DNA of 64,000 nt from Geitlerinema sp. S16 (GTDB lineage Bacteria > Cyanobacteriota > Cyanobacteriia > Cyanobacteriales > Geitlerinemataceae): positions 1-64,000 of the forward strand of contig JAABST010000016.1 in the NCBI GenBank assembly GCA_011390275.1. Reading direction: 5' to 3'. This document shows positions 9,970-19,084 of this stretch, one piece after another. Made by a program: the position numbers and the translations under genes. The notes under the pieces were generated by a model that was not told the DNA's origin, did no database searches, and saw only the letters and a program-made list of their open reading frames with translations. Each line of letters begins with the position of its first letter. Position 1 is the stretch's first letter.

Positions 9970-11082
9970 CTAAACCTGAATATTCGCGGCAGAGGTAACG
10001 ATCGCCAAATTTGCGCCGACGCTCGCCGCGTCAATATTTTCGGTCGTTGACGTGACCACGCCGAGATAACGGTTGGTTGGCGCGTAGAGAATATCCACGG
10101 CAGTCCGAATAATGGGCGTTGCGCGACCATCCACCTCGATCGAGCCAAAGTTGGCCGTGGATTGGATCAGCACGATATCGCTGGGGCTAAAGGTCGCGGA
10201 GGTGGCCAGGATATACACGCGATCGCCCTCGCTGGGCGTGAAATCTTCGATGATATCGGCACGCTCGGAACTGTCCGCCGTGGTCGCTTCCCGAAACACA
10301 AACGCATCGGCTTCGAGACCCCCATTCAGGCGATCGCGCCCAAAATCTCCCGTCAAAATATCGCGACCTTTGCCGCCGTACAGCACATCGTCACCCTGCC
10401 CGCCGTACAGCACATCCTCATCGTTATCGCCGATCAGCACATCATCACCGCGATTTCCCGTGATGATATCGTTTCCCTCTTTGCCATCGAGTAAATCGTC
10501 ATCCCGTCCGCCGAGAATCCAATCGTTATCTTCGCCACCGTCGATCGTGTCTTCGTCGGCATTGCCAAATAGCGTATCGTCGCCATCTTTGCCAAAAATC
10601 ACATCATCGCCATCGCGCCCCGCAAAAATATCGTCGCGGTTGCTGCCGGTGGCGTAGTCATCTCGGTTTGTGCCGCGCGGATTATTATCGCGGGAAAACG
10701 AGATCGTGTTGAAGCCTTTGAGAATATCGCTCGTCGGGTTGCGGTTGAAGGTATCGATCGCCGAGACGATCGGTTTGACCGAACTGATCGATCGCACGGG
10801 ATTAACATTAAATCGATCCAAGATGATCGGGCTAGAACTGTTGACTGTCGTAAAACTAGGGCGATCACCGACGATCTGCTCTGTCTGCTCAATCACCGTC
10901 AGCGGCTTGGTTTTGTCTGGATCGAGGGTAAGCCCCAGGAAATTGATCGCGGTTGTTTTCGGGGCGATCTCTTTGGTGATGGGTGTTTTATCGATCGTTG
11001 TCTGATCGCGATCGCCGATCGTGAATCGATTTTCAGTCGCGGCCATAGAAAATACAGAATGCTTTATCTCGATCGTAGACAC
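9970..11082 (-). CDS. RTX-type calcium-binding repeat protein
   Basis: This protein of up to 370 residues has a central array of about nine glycine/aspartate nonapeptides of the GGxGxDxxx type at about residues 150-255 (for example GKDGDDTLF, GGQGDDVLY). In this family the repeats bind calcium and form a parallel beta-roll. Such proteins usually leave the cell by type I secretion, with the signal at the C-terminus and no N-terminal signal peptide. No signal peptide is seen here. The C-terminal about 115 residues form a separate beta-rich domain. The role is unknown (extracellular or surface protein), and no type I secretion genes are adjacent. An internal Met at residue 13 is an alternative start. 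Confidence 0.82.
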   Translation of the reverse strand: MSTIEIKHSVFSMAATENRFTIGDRDQTTIDKTPITKEIAPKTTAINFLGLTLDPDKTKPLTVIEQTEQIVGDRPSFTTVNSSSPIILDRFNVNPVRSISSVKPIVSAIDTFNRNPTSDILKGFNTISFSRDNNPRGTNRDDYATGSNRDDIFAGRDGDDVIFGKDGDDTLFGNADEDTIDGGEDNDWILGGRDDDLLDGKEGNDIITGNRGDDVLIGDNDEDVLYGGQGDDVLYGGKGRDILTGDFGRDRLNGGLEADAFVFREATTADSSERADIIEDFTPSEGDRVYILATSATFSPSDIVLIQSTANFGSIEVDGRATPIIRTAVDILYAPTNRYLGVVTSTTENIDAASVGANLAIVTSAANIQV

Positions 11083-11182
11083 AGATCTGGCACAATAGGC
11101 AAAACCCAGTCAATTTTTGAACTGGCACAGGACTGTTTTAAGGTGAGTTTCGGTTAAACAAAAGCTCAAGCTTCCAACTCAT

Positions 11183-11298
11183 ACGAAATCCGCTTGTGCA
11201 TAGTCTTAGATCGTCGCTCTAGCTGGACAACGCACTTCGACTCCGCTCAGTTGCTCATAGGTGTTTTTGTATTTTTCTCATACAGAACCGGATTTCGT
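11183..11298. repeat. Inverted-repeat element with ACGAAATCCG ends
   Basis: The left arm ACGAAATCCGCTTGTGCATAG (11183-11203) is matched by the complement of 11278-11298, with differences only at every third to fourth position. The interior contains TTCGACTCCGCTCAGTTGCT, a shortened form of the core found in element types 1 and 2. It is non-coding and probably a miniature element. Confidence 0.55.
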
Positions 11299-11347
11299 CT
11301 CACATCGCGCGGGTTTTCGAGTTGGGCTAGGGGCTGTCATCATTGCT

Positions 11348-12319
11348 TTAAGATCGATGCACCATATCAGGGTCGGGCAATTTTGCCCCTTCCAGCCGAG
11401 CGCGATAGAGATTCGTATCGGTTAGATCGGCTCCGCTTAAATCCGCTCCGCTTAAATCCGCGTAGGACAAATCCGCGATCGCCAAACGTGCATCCGTCAG
11501 CTTGGCATCTCGCAGATTTACGCCCCGTAACGAGGCTCCGCAAAGATTCGCTGCCGATAGATTGGTGTAGCTCAGGTTTGCGCCGTCGAGTTTGGCGTAT
11601 TGAAAATCAGCGCGACCCAGATTGGACTGGGTTAGGTCAATCTGCTGCAAGCTTGCCCGCTCAGCTCTGACTTCGCGCAAATCCACGCCAATTAAACGCA
11701 AAATACGATAGTTCAAATCGAGATTACGCAAATCAAAATTCTGAAAATTTCGCTCGCCCTGGTCGTAGCGCTCGCTGAGATAGCGGATGGGCTGATCGCT
11801 AGCCGTCGCGCTGGAGGGGGTCACACTCGAAGTCGTGGGGGTGGGGGCTAGGGGAAGATCGGATCGATCGCTCGGCGGGTTGGCAACGATCGCCTCAGTC
11901 TCCGTGGGTAACTCCTCCACCGGAGCCGGAGTGACTTCGAGCAGCGAACCATCGAAGGGATCGGCACTTTGTCCGGGGCGATCGTCAGGACTCACCGGAA
12001 TATTGTCCAGCAGCGTCGGCGGCAGGTACACGTCCATCCCGTCTGCAATGCCTGGGGTCGAAGGAATCACGGTCGATTCACGATCGCCCGCCGTATCCGC
12101 CGTATCCGCCGTCTCGGACGCATCAGCTTGCGTGCCGTCCTCTTCCTTCGGCTTCTTGAGCAGATTGACCAAGCCAAACGACGAGGCCGGAGCCGCAACA
12201 TAGCTAAACTTGCCCGACAATAGCCACGCTGCCAACCCGACGATCGACGCTAACAGCGTTACCGTGATCGCAATATCGATCCACGTTAACTTTGGTTTGT
12301 CCGTCTTTACATCCGACAT
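11348..12319 (-). CDS. Membrane-anchored pentapeptide-repeat protein
   Basis: This 323-residue protein starts with about 12 charged residues and one membrane segment at about residues 13-35. A low-complexity linker rich in Asp, Thr, Pro and Ser follows (about 50-185). The C-terminal domain (about 190-315) consists of A(D/N)LxX pentapeptide repeats such as ANLSY, ADLSG and ADLTD. Pentapeptide repeats fold as a right-handed quadrilateral beta-helix, a common cyanobacterial scaffold. The function here is unknown. The repeats probably face the periplasm or lumen if the anchor is an uncleaved signal. The next gene upstream, also minus-strand, is another bitopic acidic protein, and the two may be co-transcribed across a 164-nt gap. 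Confidence 0.8.
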   Translation of the reverse strand: MSDVKTDKPKLTWIDIAITVTLLASIVGLAAWLLSGKFSYVAAPASSFGLVNLLKKPKEEDGTQADASETADTADTAGDRESTVIPSTPGIADGMDVYLPPTLLDNIPVSPDDRPGQSADPFDGSLLEVTPAPVEELPTETEAIVANPPSDRSDLPLAPTPTTSSVTPSSATASDQPIRYLSERYDQGERNFQNFDLRNLDLNYRILRLIGVDLREVRAERASLQQIDLTQSNLGRADFQYAKLDGANLSYTNLSAANLCGASLRGVNLRDAKLTDARLAIADLSYADLSGADLSGADLTDTNLYRARLEGAKLPDPDMVHRS

Positions 12320-12483
12320 CGCCTTTCTCCCGATAACACTCTCGATGACCGTCTCGATGGCCGTTGTTTGATGACAGCATAGCCAGCTTGGGCGAAGACA
12401 CGCAGCCGCAATTGGGTTGCTTGATCGCTCTCTTCACCCATTCACCCAAATAAGATCAGATCGCCTTTTCTCACGGGCGATCG

Positions 12484-13722
12484 TTACTGACCGGCTCGCT
12501 GCCGAGCGTAGTTTAGATTGGCGGGATAGCTGTTGAGGCGATCCTGCGCGGTTGCGTAATTCGGGCTGTCGCTCGGTACGTTGCCCATCTGAGCGATCGC
12601 GGTTTCCCATAGGGTGACGATCGCTGACCACTCTGCGGCAGTTCTTGCGGACTGTGTGAGCTGTGCCGCTTTGGTTGCAGCGCTCACCGCTTCGCGGAAC
12701 GGGTCGGCCGCAGCAACGCTGGGAGCGGCTGCGGGTGTAGTTTCGGGTGCGGTTTCGGGCGCAGTTTCGGGCGCGGCGGCTGGCGCAGCTTCGGGCGCGG
12801 TCGCCTCCGTGCTTACGACGGCGTCGCTAGGTGCGGGAGCTGGGGAAGCGTCGCTCGCTGGATTGTCTGCGGTCTCGGGTGCTGGCTCTTCGGCGGGAGT
12901 AGATGCGGCCTCTTCGGTCGCGACGGGAATATCATCCGCGATCGCAGCTTCATCGCCTGCACTACCACTCAACCCTGGAATCAAGTCACCCACAACCGGC
13001 AGTCCCGCCAAAATTTCTGGTTTTTGGCTGTAGACGTAATAACCACCCAGCAACAAGGCCAGGAATGCTAAGAGACCCAGTAGCAGGCCGCTAGACTGTT
13101 TTGTAGGCTTTTCGTTATCGATGACGTCCTCCGTCTCAAATGAATTATCCGCTAGATCCTCGTCATAGGCTTCGGGATCATCATCAACAAAATCGGTGAT
13201 CGACTCATTCGGCAGGTGCGGCACATCGCTCGGCGTGCTGTCGCTGTAGTCGTCTTCGTCGAAATAGGCACCGTCATCGAGACTATTCGGCGCATCATCT
13301 CGATAAAAATCATCATCGAGGGGATCGTCCGGTAACAGGTCTTCATCATCGAGACTATCCAGCGGCGAGTTCATTGGCGAGTTCATGGGTGAACTCAGCG
13401 GCGAACTCATCGATGCTGCCGCCATTGCAGCGTCTTCGTCGAGGATGATGTCCTCTTGCCACACCGGCGTATCCTGGCCGACCTGACGCCCAAAGACTTT
13501 TACGGTTGCGATCGAGGCGATGCCCAAATTGGCCATCCCTTGACGCACGAAGCTCAGGGTGGCGTCGCGAGCAGGAACGCTCTCACCTTCGAGTAATACC
13601 TGAAGGCAGTTGCCGTCGCGGCTGGCTTTTACGGAGATGCCCTTCGGCTCGGTCGAACGGTTCATCAGGGCTGCGATCGCTTTGGGATCGCCCTGTCGAG
13701 CCTGTTCCATCAAGTTAGTCAT
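12484..13722 (-). CDS. Acidic bitopic protein, 412 aa, unknown function
   Basis: Residues 1-95 form a small folded domain (starts MTNLMEQARQGDPKAIAALM). From memory it recurs in cyanobacterial proteins of unknown role. A very acidic, disordered stretch follows (about 100-210) and includes a short repeat of the type SSPMNSPMNSPLDS. One membrane segment lies at about residues 217-240, then an Ala/Pro/Glu-rich stretch (260-345) with ETAPETAPE-type repeats, and a C-terminal helical segment. The gene is conserved-looking and well coded, but no enzymatic motif is visible. It may be a spacer-type envelope or division-associated protein. I do not assign a function. Confidence 0.65.
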   Translation of the reverse strand: MTNLMEQARQGDPKAIAALMNRSTEPKGISVKASRDGNCLQVLLEGESVPARDATLSFVRQGMANLGIASIATVKVFGRQVGQDTPVWQEDIILDEDAAMAAASMSSPLSSPMNSPMNSPLDSLDDEDLLPDDPLDDDFYRDDAPNSLDDGAYFDEDDYSDSTPSDVPHLPNESITDFVDDDPEAYDEDLADNSFETEDVIDNEKPTKQSSGLLLGLLAFLALLLGGYYVYSQKPEILAGLPVVGDLIPGLSGSAGDEAAIADDIPVATEEAASTPAEEPAPETADNPASDASPAPAPSDAVVSTEATAPEAAPAAAPETAPETAPETTPAAAPSVAAADPFREAVSAATKAAQLTQSARTAAEWSAIVTLWETAIAQMGNVPSDSPNYATAQDRLNSYPANLNYARQRAGQ

Positions 13723-14416
13723 GACGATCGAGCTACTGAACTGAATCTAAGCGGGAGCACTATCTGTCTGTAAATTCTATGCACTTAATTAAGATGTACA
13801 AAATTCACAAACAGCGCGATACGAAACGCGATACGAAAACAGAGCCATCGAACAATAGGTCTAGCTGCGCGGTGAACACCCCTAGGGGATAACGCAACGC
13901 GAGTACGGATTGCATCAATGTGATGGTTTTCGTCTCATCGAAGTCTGATTTTCGTGTCCCATCATACCCTAACGATTTTAGGACGGTGCAGATGATCCGG
14001 TTTGCCTAACGTTTACCTACCGTTTTCTTAAGGTTCAGCCACCGCTGGTTTGACGCTACGGCGCGTTGTACCCACAAAAAATCATGCCGATCGGACGCAG
14101 AGTCGTAATTTTTCTAACATTGATCCCCGATTAGGCCGGATGCGTGACCGATTGCAGCAAGGAACGATCCCGGTCAATGTAATATTTAGTCAATTCAAGA
14201 CATCAAGCAACTTTAAAAACTGTGAATGATGATTCATTCCGATGGTGCGTCTAAGCAGGATTTTAAGGGGCACGATCGATAGTGCTTACGAAACTTGTAG
14301 CCACTATTCCCCCGATCCTACAGGCTTGAATCCTCTCCCTTAGACTCATTCCGTCACCCCCTGCTCTGACGCCCGTCGCCCGCTTCTGTGACATCTCTAC
14401 TTAAGGTCTCGAAATC
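13723..14416. other. 694-bp intergenic region before the GH57 gene
   Basis: No gene or known RNA is recognised. The region separates two divergent genes and must hold their promoters. Visible structure is limited to a repeated GCGATACGAAA at about 13815-13840 and the palindrome CCCCTAGGGG at about 13880. Confidence 0.5.
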
Positions 14417-16000
14417 ATGTCTATCGGCTACGTTGCCTTAGTCCTGCACGCTCATCTCCCCTTCGTCAGACACCCTGAAAGCGACTATGTCCTGGAAGAA
14501 GAGTGGCTCTACGAAGCGATTACGGAAACGTATATCCCACTCTTGCGCGTCTTTGACGGCCTCAAGCGTGACGGCATCGATTTCAAAATAACCATGAGCA
14601 TGACGCCGCCGCTGGTGTCAATGCTGGCCGATCCGCTGTTGCAGGAGCGGTATATCGATCACCTCTCGCAGCTCGAAAAGCTGATTTCGTTGGAGATCGA
14701 TCGACACGAATTTAACGGCCACATGAAGTACTTGGCGGAATATTACGCCAATGAATTTGTTGAAACGCGCCGGATTTGGGAGAAATACGACGGCAATCTC
14801 GTTAAAGCGTTTAAGCAATACCTCGATAGCAATAACCTCGAAATCATTACCTGCGGAGCGACTCACGGTTATTTGCCGTTGATGAAGATGTATCCGCAGG
14901 CGGTATGGGCACAGCTTCAGGTGGCCTGTGAAAGTTACGAGGAGAATTTCGGGCGATCGCCGAAGGGCATCTGGCTGCCGGAGTGCGCCTACTATGAAGG
15001 CTTAGAGCGCATGGTCGCCGATGCGGGCTTGCGCTATTTCCTCACCGATGGTCACGGCATTCTCTACGCCCGACCGCGTCCGCGCTACGGAACCTATGCG
15101 CCAATCTTTACGGAGAGCGGTGTGGCGGTGTTTGCTCGCGATCGTGAGTCATCGCAACAGGTGTGGTCGTCGAAGGTGGGCTATCCCGGTGCGGTGGAAT
15201 ACCGCGAGTTTTACAAAGATTTGGGCTGGGACGCGGACTACGAGTACATCAAGCCGTTCATTATGCCCAACGGTGAGCGGAAAAATACGGGGATTAAGTA
15301 CCACAAAATCACCAGCAAGGATGGCGGCGAGAAAGGGCTATACGATCCCTACTGGGCAAAGGAAAAGTCCGCTGAACACGCGGCCAACTTCATGCACAAC
15401 CGCCAAAACCAGGTGGAGCATCTGAACGCGATGATGGGACGCGACCCGATCGTGGTTTCGCCCTACGACGCGGAGCTATTCGGTCACTGGTGGTACGAAG
15501 GCCCCTGGTTTATCGACTATCTCTTCCGCAAATCCTGGCACGACCAAAGCACGTATCAGATGACCCACTTGGCGGATTATCTACGCACTAATCCGACGCA
15601 ACAGGTGTGCCGCCCGTCGCAGTCGAGCTGGGGCTACAAGGGGTTTCACGAGTATTGGCTTAACCAAACCAACGCCTGGATCTATCCGCACTTACATAAG
15701 GGCGCGGAACGGATGATTGAGTTGAGCTACCGTGATCCGGCGGATGAGCTGGAGTTGCGAGCGCTGAATCAGGTGGCGCGGGAGTTGTTGCTGGCGCAGT
15801 CGTCGGATTGGGCGTTCATTATGCGGACGGGGACGATGGTTCCCTATGCGGTGCGTCGGACGCGATCGCACCTGATGCGTCTCGAAAAGCTCTACGACGA
15901 TATTAAAGCGGGCGAAATCGATTCGGGCTGGCTGGAAAAAGTGGAGGAAATGGACAACATTTTCCCCAACATTAATTACAAGGTGTATCGCCCACTGTAA
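14417..16000 (+). CDS. GH57 1,4-alpha-glucan branching enzyme
   Basis: This 527-residue glycoside hydrolase family 57 enzyme makes alpha-1,6 branches in glycogen. Cyanobacteria often carry this type beside the GH13 GlgB. The N-terminal motif HAHLPF (residues 11-16) marks the family. The probable nucleophile Glu lies in GIWLPECAY (about residue 190), and the acid/base Asp in SPYDAELFGHWW (about residue 351). The C-terminal helical domain with conserved tryptophans is present. GH57 also includes amylases. The motif set and length match the branching-enzyme clade. A hairpin terminator of the GTCCGAC family follows at 16169. Confidence 0.9.
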   Translation: MSIGYVALVLHAHLPFVRHPESDYVLEEEWLYEAITETYIPLLRVFDGLKRDGIDFKITMSMTPPLVSMLADPLLQERYIDHLSQLEKLISLEIDRHEFNGHMKYLAEYYANEFVETRRIWEKYDGNLVKAFKQYLDSNNLEIITCGATHGYLPLMKMYPQAVWAQLQVACESYEENFGRSPKGIWLPECAYYEGLERMVADAGLRYFLTDGHGILYARPRPRYGTYAPIFTESGVAVFARDRESSQQVWSSKVGYPGAVEYREFYKDLGWDADYEYIKPFIMPNGERKNTGIKYHKITSKDGGEKGLYDPYWAKEKSAEHAANFMHNRQNQVEHLNAMMGRDPIVVSPYDAELFGHWWYEGPWFIDYLFRKSWHDQSTYQMTHLADYLRTNPTQQVCRPSQSSWGYKGFHEYWLNQTNAWIYPHLHKGAERMIELSYRDPADELELRALNQVARELLLAQSSDWAFIMRTGTMVPYAVRRTRSHLMRLEKLYDDIKAGEIDSGWLEKVEEMDNIFPNINYKVYRPL

Positions 16001-16168
16001 TCCGGGAGAGCTAGGTGGACTGGGCGATTTTGGCAATTCGGATAATTCGATGATCGAGGCAATTTATTGTTTTTGTTCAGCGCCGCAATGCACTCAAAAT
16101 CAATCGCCCACGGGCTAGAGTGCGTTATTGATTGCGTACTATTACTCGAAAATAATCGCTCATTCTAG

Positions 16169-16200
16169 AAGTCCGACTTTTCAGAAAAGTCGGACTTTTT
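16169..16200 (+). terminator. Hairpin terminator after the GH57 gene
   Basis: Two 14-nt perfectly complementary arms (AAGTCCGACTTTTC and its complement) are separated by one base and followed by a T-run. The sequence belongs to the same palindrome family as 756-786. Confidence 0.8.
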
Positions 16201-16308
16201 GCCATGCCTAAAAAGTAGACGAATAAAATAAAAGTAGACTTCATTTTCGTGTACATGTTTTCGGGTTCTAGCCCCAGAGAACAGCGCCAAAGCGCAACAA
16301 TCGTTATT

Positions 16309-16450
16309 TATAGCAAAAAACGATTTGGTTAGGACGTATCAAAAAAAGCTGAAGAGCACTGAGCGGAGTCGTTGGCGTAGCCTTTGCGAAGCAAATAGTG
16401 CGGTTTTTAGCTTGAATGAGAGTGTCCTAATACAATCGGTTTCTGCTATA
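16309..16450 (-). repeat. Miniature element type 1, copy B (142 bp, inverted)
   Basis: It begins TATAGCAAAAAACGATTTGG and ends with an imperfect complement finishing in TGCTATA. The core GAGCGGAGTCGTTGGCGTAG is the complement of that in copy A. It forms the left boundary of the accessory block, immediately past the stop codon of the lipid-kinase gene. Confidence 0.75.
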
Positions 16451-16461
16451 TCTTAGGCTGC

Positions 16462-17424
16462 TTAGACTTCTTTTAAAGTGATATTAAGATTGGGCAAACC
16501 TTCTAGCTTTTCTTCCAGTTGAATAACTTCTGTCCGTGGCACAAAAATAGTTAGCGCATTTGGGATACTTTCCACCTCTACTGGTGTGAGTCCGATAATT
16601 TCTCCATCTAAAACTACTTTTTGTAGAGGATTAGTCGTGATGGAGAAACGTTTAGCACGCATAAACCCAACCTCAGGACAATTCACCGACTCTCCCTTTA
16701 AGGCTGAAGTCAGAAGCTCAAAAGAAGCCGCGATCGCATTCGTTTGGGTTTGAGTGGCGACAATCGTTAAGTCTAAAAGTCCATCGTTAAAAATGACATT
16801 CGCTCCACCTTGCGCCAAAATTGACATGGGCGGTGCAGCATTTGCAATGGTTAATGCGGTCGCAGGAACTGTAATGATTTTATCTTCGGTTTCAATCTTA
16901 GTATCAAACTGTTTTAAATTCCCCAATTGTCCTAAGCTAGCGACAAGATAAGCTAACGATCCCAACCAATTTTTAGCTTCACGATTTACCGAGTTTACAA
17001 CCTCGGCTTCAAAGCCAATTCCGGCGAGTAATAACATCGGTTTACCGTTACACAAACCAATATCGACCGTGCGGGTATTTCCCGACAGTATCGTTGCGCA
17101 GGCTGGGGCGATCGTGGTTGGTATACCGAGCGCATTCGCAAATCCGTTAGCAGTTCCGCGAGCGATAATACCTAAAGGAATATTTTTGCCAATCAGAGCC
17201 TCGGTCACGGCGGAAATAGTGCCATCTCCACCAGAGGCAATCAGAGCCGTTGCGCCAAGTTCTACAGCTCTGATTGCGAAATCTAACGCTGTAGTTTCGG
17301 GCGTTGTAATTTGTATGTCCAGATCGATTTCTGAGCCTAGGAGCGATACAATCATTGCCAGATCTTGGTCGGGATCACCTTGGCCTGAAACAGGATTAAA
17401 AATCAAACATATAGATGGTTTCAT
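16462..17424 (-). CDS. YegS/DAGK-type lipid kinase
   Basis: This 320-residue protein belongs to the diacylglycerol-kinase catalytic-domain family (YegS/BmrU type), which phosphorylates diacylglycerol or a related lipid. The nucleotide-binding signature ASGGDGTISAV lies at about residues 60-70, preceded by the NPVSGQG motif near the start and followed by PLGIIARGTANGFANALG. The C-terminal beta-sandwich domain is present in full. No membrane segment is seen, so it would act at the membrane surface. It is the last gene of the accessory block, between two miniature elements, and its base composition is AT-richer than that of the core genes. Confidence 0.88.
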   Translation of the reverse strand: MKPSICLIFNPVSGQGDPDQDLAMIVSLLGSEIDLDIQITTPETTALDFAIRAVELGATALIASGGDGTISAVTEALIGKNIPLGIIARGTANGFANALGIPTTIAPACATILSGNTRTVDIGLCNGKPMLLLAGIGFEAEVVNSVNREAKNWLGSLAYLVASLGQLGNLKQFDTKIETEDKIITVPATALTIANAAPPMSILAQGGANVIFNDGLLDLTIVATQTQTNAIAASFELLTSALKGESVNCPEVGFMRAKRFSITTNPLQKVVLDGEIIGLTPVEVESIPNALTIFVPRTEVIQLEEKLEGLPNLNITLKEV

Positions 17425-17483
17425 TTACAGTTTAGATAAGCAAGGAGTTGTGAGTCATATCTCCTCTTTGTGGTGTATGGACG

Positions 17484-17623
17484 TATAGTTAGTTCAATTA
17501 TTTTCAGAACACCCTGAGACCGTTGAGCGGAGTCGTGGGCGTAGCCTTCGTGAAGCGAATAACGCGGTTTGCGAGCAAGCAGGACAAAGTCAATATATCT
17601 CGTTTTTTATTGAACTGACTATA
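17484..17623. repeat. Miniature element type 2, copy A (140 bp)
   Basis: The ends TATAGTTAGTTCAAT and ATTGAACTGACTATA are near-perfect inverted repeats. The core TTGAGCGGAGTCGTGGGCGT closely matches that of type 1 although the ends are unrelated. The second copy (35149-35288) has exactly the same length. Confidence 0.8.
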
Positions 17624-17674
17624 AAAGCGATCGCCTAAAAATCACGACTCAGAGGAATAGCGATCGCATATTGA

Positions 17675-19009
17675 TTAAATTTTCCAGATTGCTTTCACCG
17701 CAGTCAGATACCGCTCCTTCACATTTTCGTAGTCTAACTCCTCCGCAATTCCGTCCTTACTACCGCGCTCAATCATATCCGCATGACGTTGTAGTGTGGT
17801 TCGGTCTGATGTTTTGTGGGTAAAAAGAGCGATCGCCGCGATCGCCTCTAATAACCGCATCGTTACCGCAACACTCGATTTTCCATACTGCCGAATCTGG
17901 TTGAACGCCGCATCCATTGCATCCGTAAATGAGATCGGTTCCACAATAATACGAAGCTGATCGTGGTCATCGTAGCGGTAAGGAGAAGGAATTTCTCTTT
18001 GGGATAAATGACAAAGAGCCGCGCTCAATTGATCGATGCAACGGATGGCCGTAAACGGATCATTAATGCCTGGAGAAAGGGCGCGTACCGCAATCTCAAC
18101 CAGTTGATCGAGGGGAAACTCCACATCTTGCTGCTCTGAGCGTCGTGAACCGAGAATAAAGGCATCATTAATCTGGACTGCAAGCTTTTTGTTTACCTTT
18201 TCTTCAGGAAAGACTTGTACAAGTTCACTCCCTTGTATGACAAAGCGACCAGGGCGCTGCTGAACCCGCAATAACAGATTATTCTCTTTCGCAATCTGCA
18301 TCAGTTGCTTGTCATCAATCGCTTGAATATAGCCACCGACGATCGTCTTAATGGGAGAAGCAACTCGATCAAAGTCGTCAGGAATAGCGGGTAGGCTCTC
18401 CTCCTGTACCTGCTTTGATGCACTCTGGCCAATTCTTTCAGGAAAAAGCCGATCAATCGCAACATCCAGATCATCTCCCACTTGTTTGATGATCTGATCG
18501 ACCTGAATTGATGAGGCTGAATGATGAATAAAGTAAATTAATACGCCAACACTGGCGATCGCTAAGCCAATACCGATGCTCACGGCCAGGTGAGGGACAA
18601 ATTCATCTTTTTCCACCCCATTGACTGTTCGTAGCACCATCAAGCTATACACAAACGTGGAAATGAAAGTTCCTAGTACAATTTGGTTGCCCGTGTCTTG
18701 CATGAAGTTCCGCAGTAAGCGTGGTCCAAACTGGGAAGAAGCAAGCTGGAGTGCCACGATCGTAATCGAAAAGGCCGTGGTGGCAACAGTTACCATTGAA
18801 CCCGCGATCGCCGAAAGAATGGCGCGTGAACCACTAGGCCCTAGAGAATAAGCCCAGCCTATATTTTCGACGAGATTGGCTTCTCCTCTCTGGTCAATCC
18901 AGATGGTGATAAACGACAGTGCGATCGCCAGCAACACCATCAGGGTTGGCACAAACCAAAAACTGGAATGTAATGAGTCCCACAGTTTAGCTAACTTAGC
19001 GTATTTCAT
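17675..19009 (-). CDS. DUF2254 membrane protein
   Basis: This 444-residue predicted membrane protein matches the DUF2254 family in layout. Four hydrophobic segments lie in the first about 150 residues (the first at about 17-36), including the characteristic stretch TAFSITIVALQLASSQFGPR. A long soluble domain follows (about 170-440). A conserved segment near residue 330 reads ALSPGINDPFTA, another family hallmark. The function is unknown. The protein is often found near stress or ion-homeostasis genes. It lies 76 nt downstream of ppk2 on the same strand, so co-transcription is likely. Confidence 0.85.
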   Translation of the reverse strand: MKYAKLAKLWDSLHSSFWFVPTLMVLLAIALSFITIWIDQRGEANLVENIGWAYSLGPSGSRAILSAIAGSMVTVATTAFSITIVALQLASSQFGPRLLRNFMQDTGNQIVLGTFISTFVYSLMVLRTVNGVEKDEFVPHLAVSIGIGLAIASVGVLIYFIHHSASSIQVDQIIKQVGDDLDVAIDRLFPERIGQSASKQVQEESLPAIPDDFDRVASPIKTIVGGYIQAIDDKQLMQIAKENNLLLRVQQRPGRFVIQGSELVQVFPEEKVNKKLAVQINDAFILGSRRSEQQDVEFPLDQLVEIAVRALSPGINDPFTAIRCIDQLSAALCHLSQREIPSPYRYDDHDQLRIIVEPISFTDAMDAAFNQIRQYGKSSVAVTMRLLEAIAAIALFTHKTSDRTTLQRHADMIERGSKDGIAEELDYENVKERYLTAVKAIWKI

Positions 19010-19084
19010 CGATAGTAATATTAATAGGTAAATTTATTTAGAACTGACCAGATTTCACCGTTGCCATACTATCAATTCTCATCT

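Noticed and set aside
9970..10660. Asp/Gly-coding repeats considered as a DNA repeat or CRISPR-like array
   Set aside because: The periodicity is 27 bp and follows the nonapeptide code of the RTX domain. The DNA varies at third positions, and there are no spacers.
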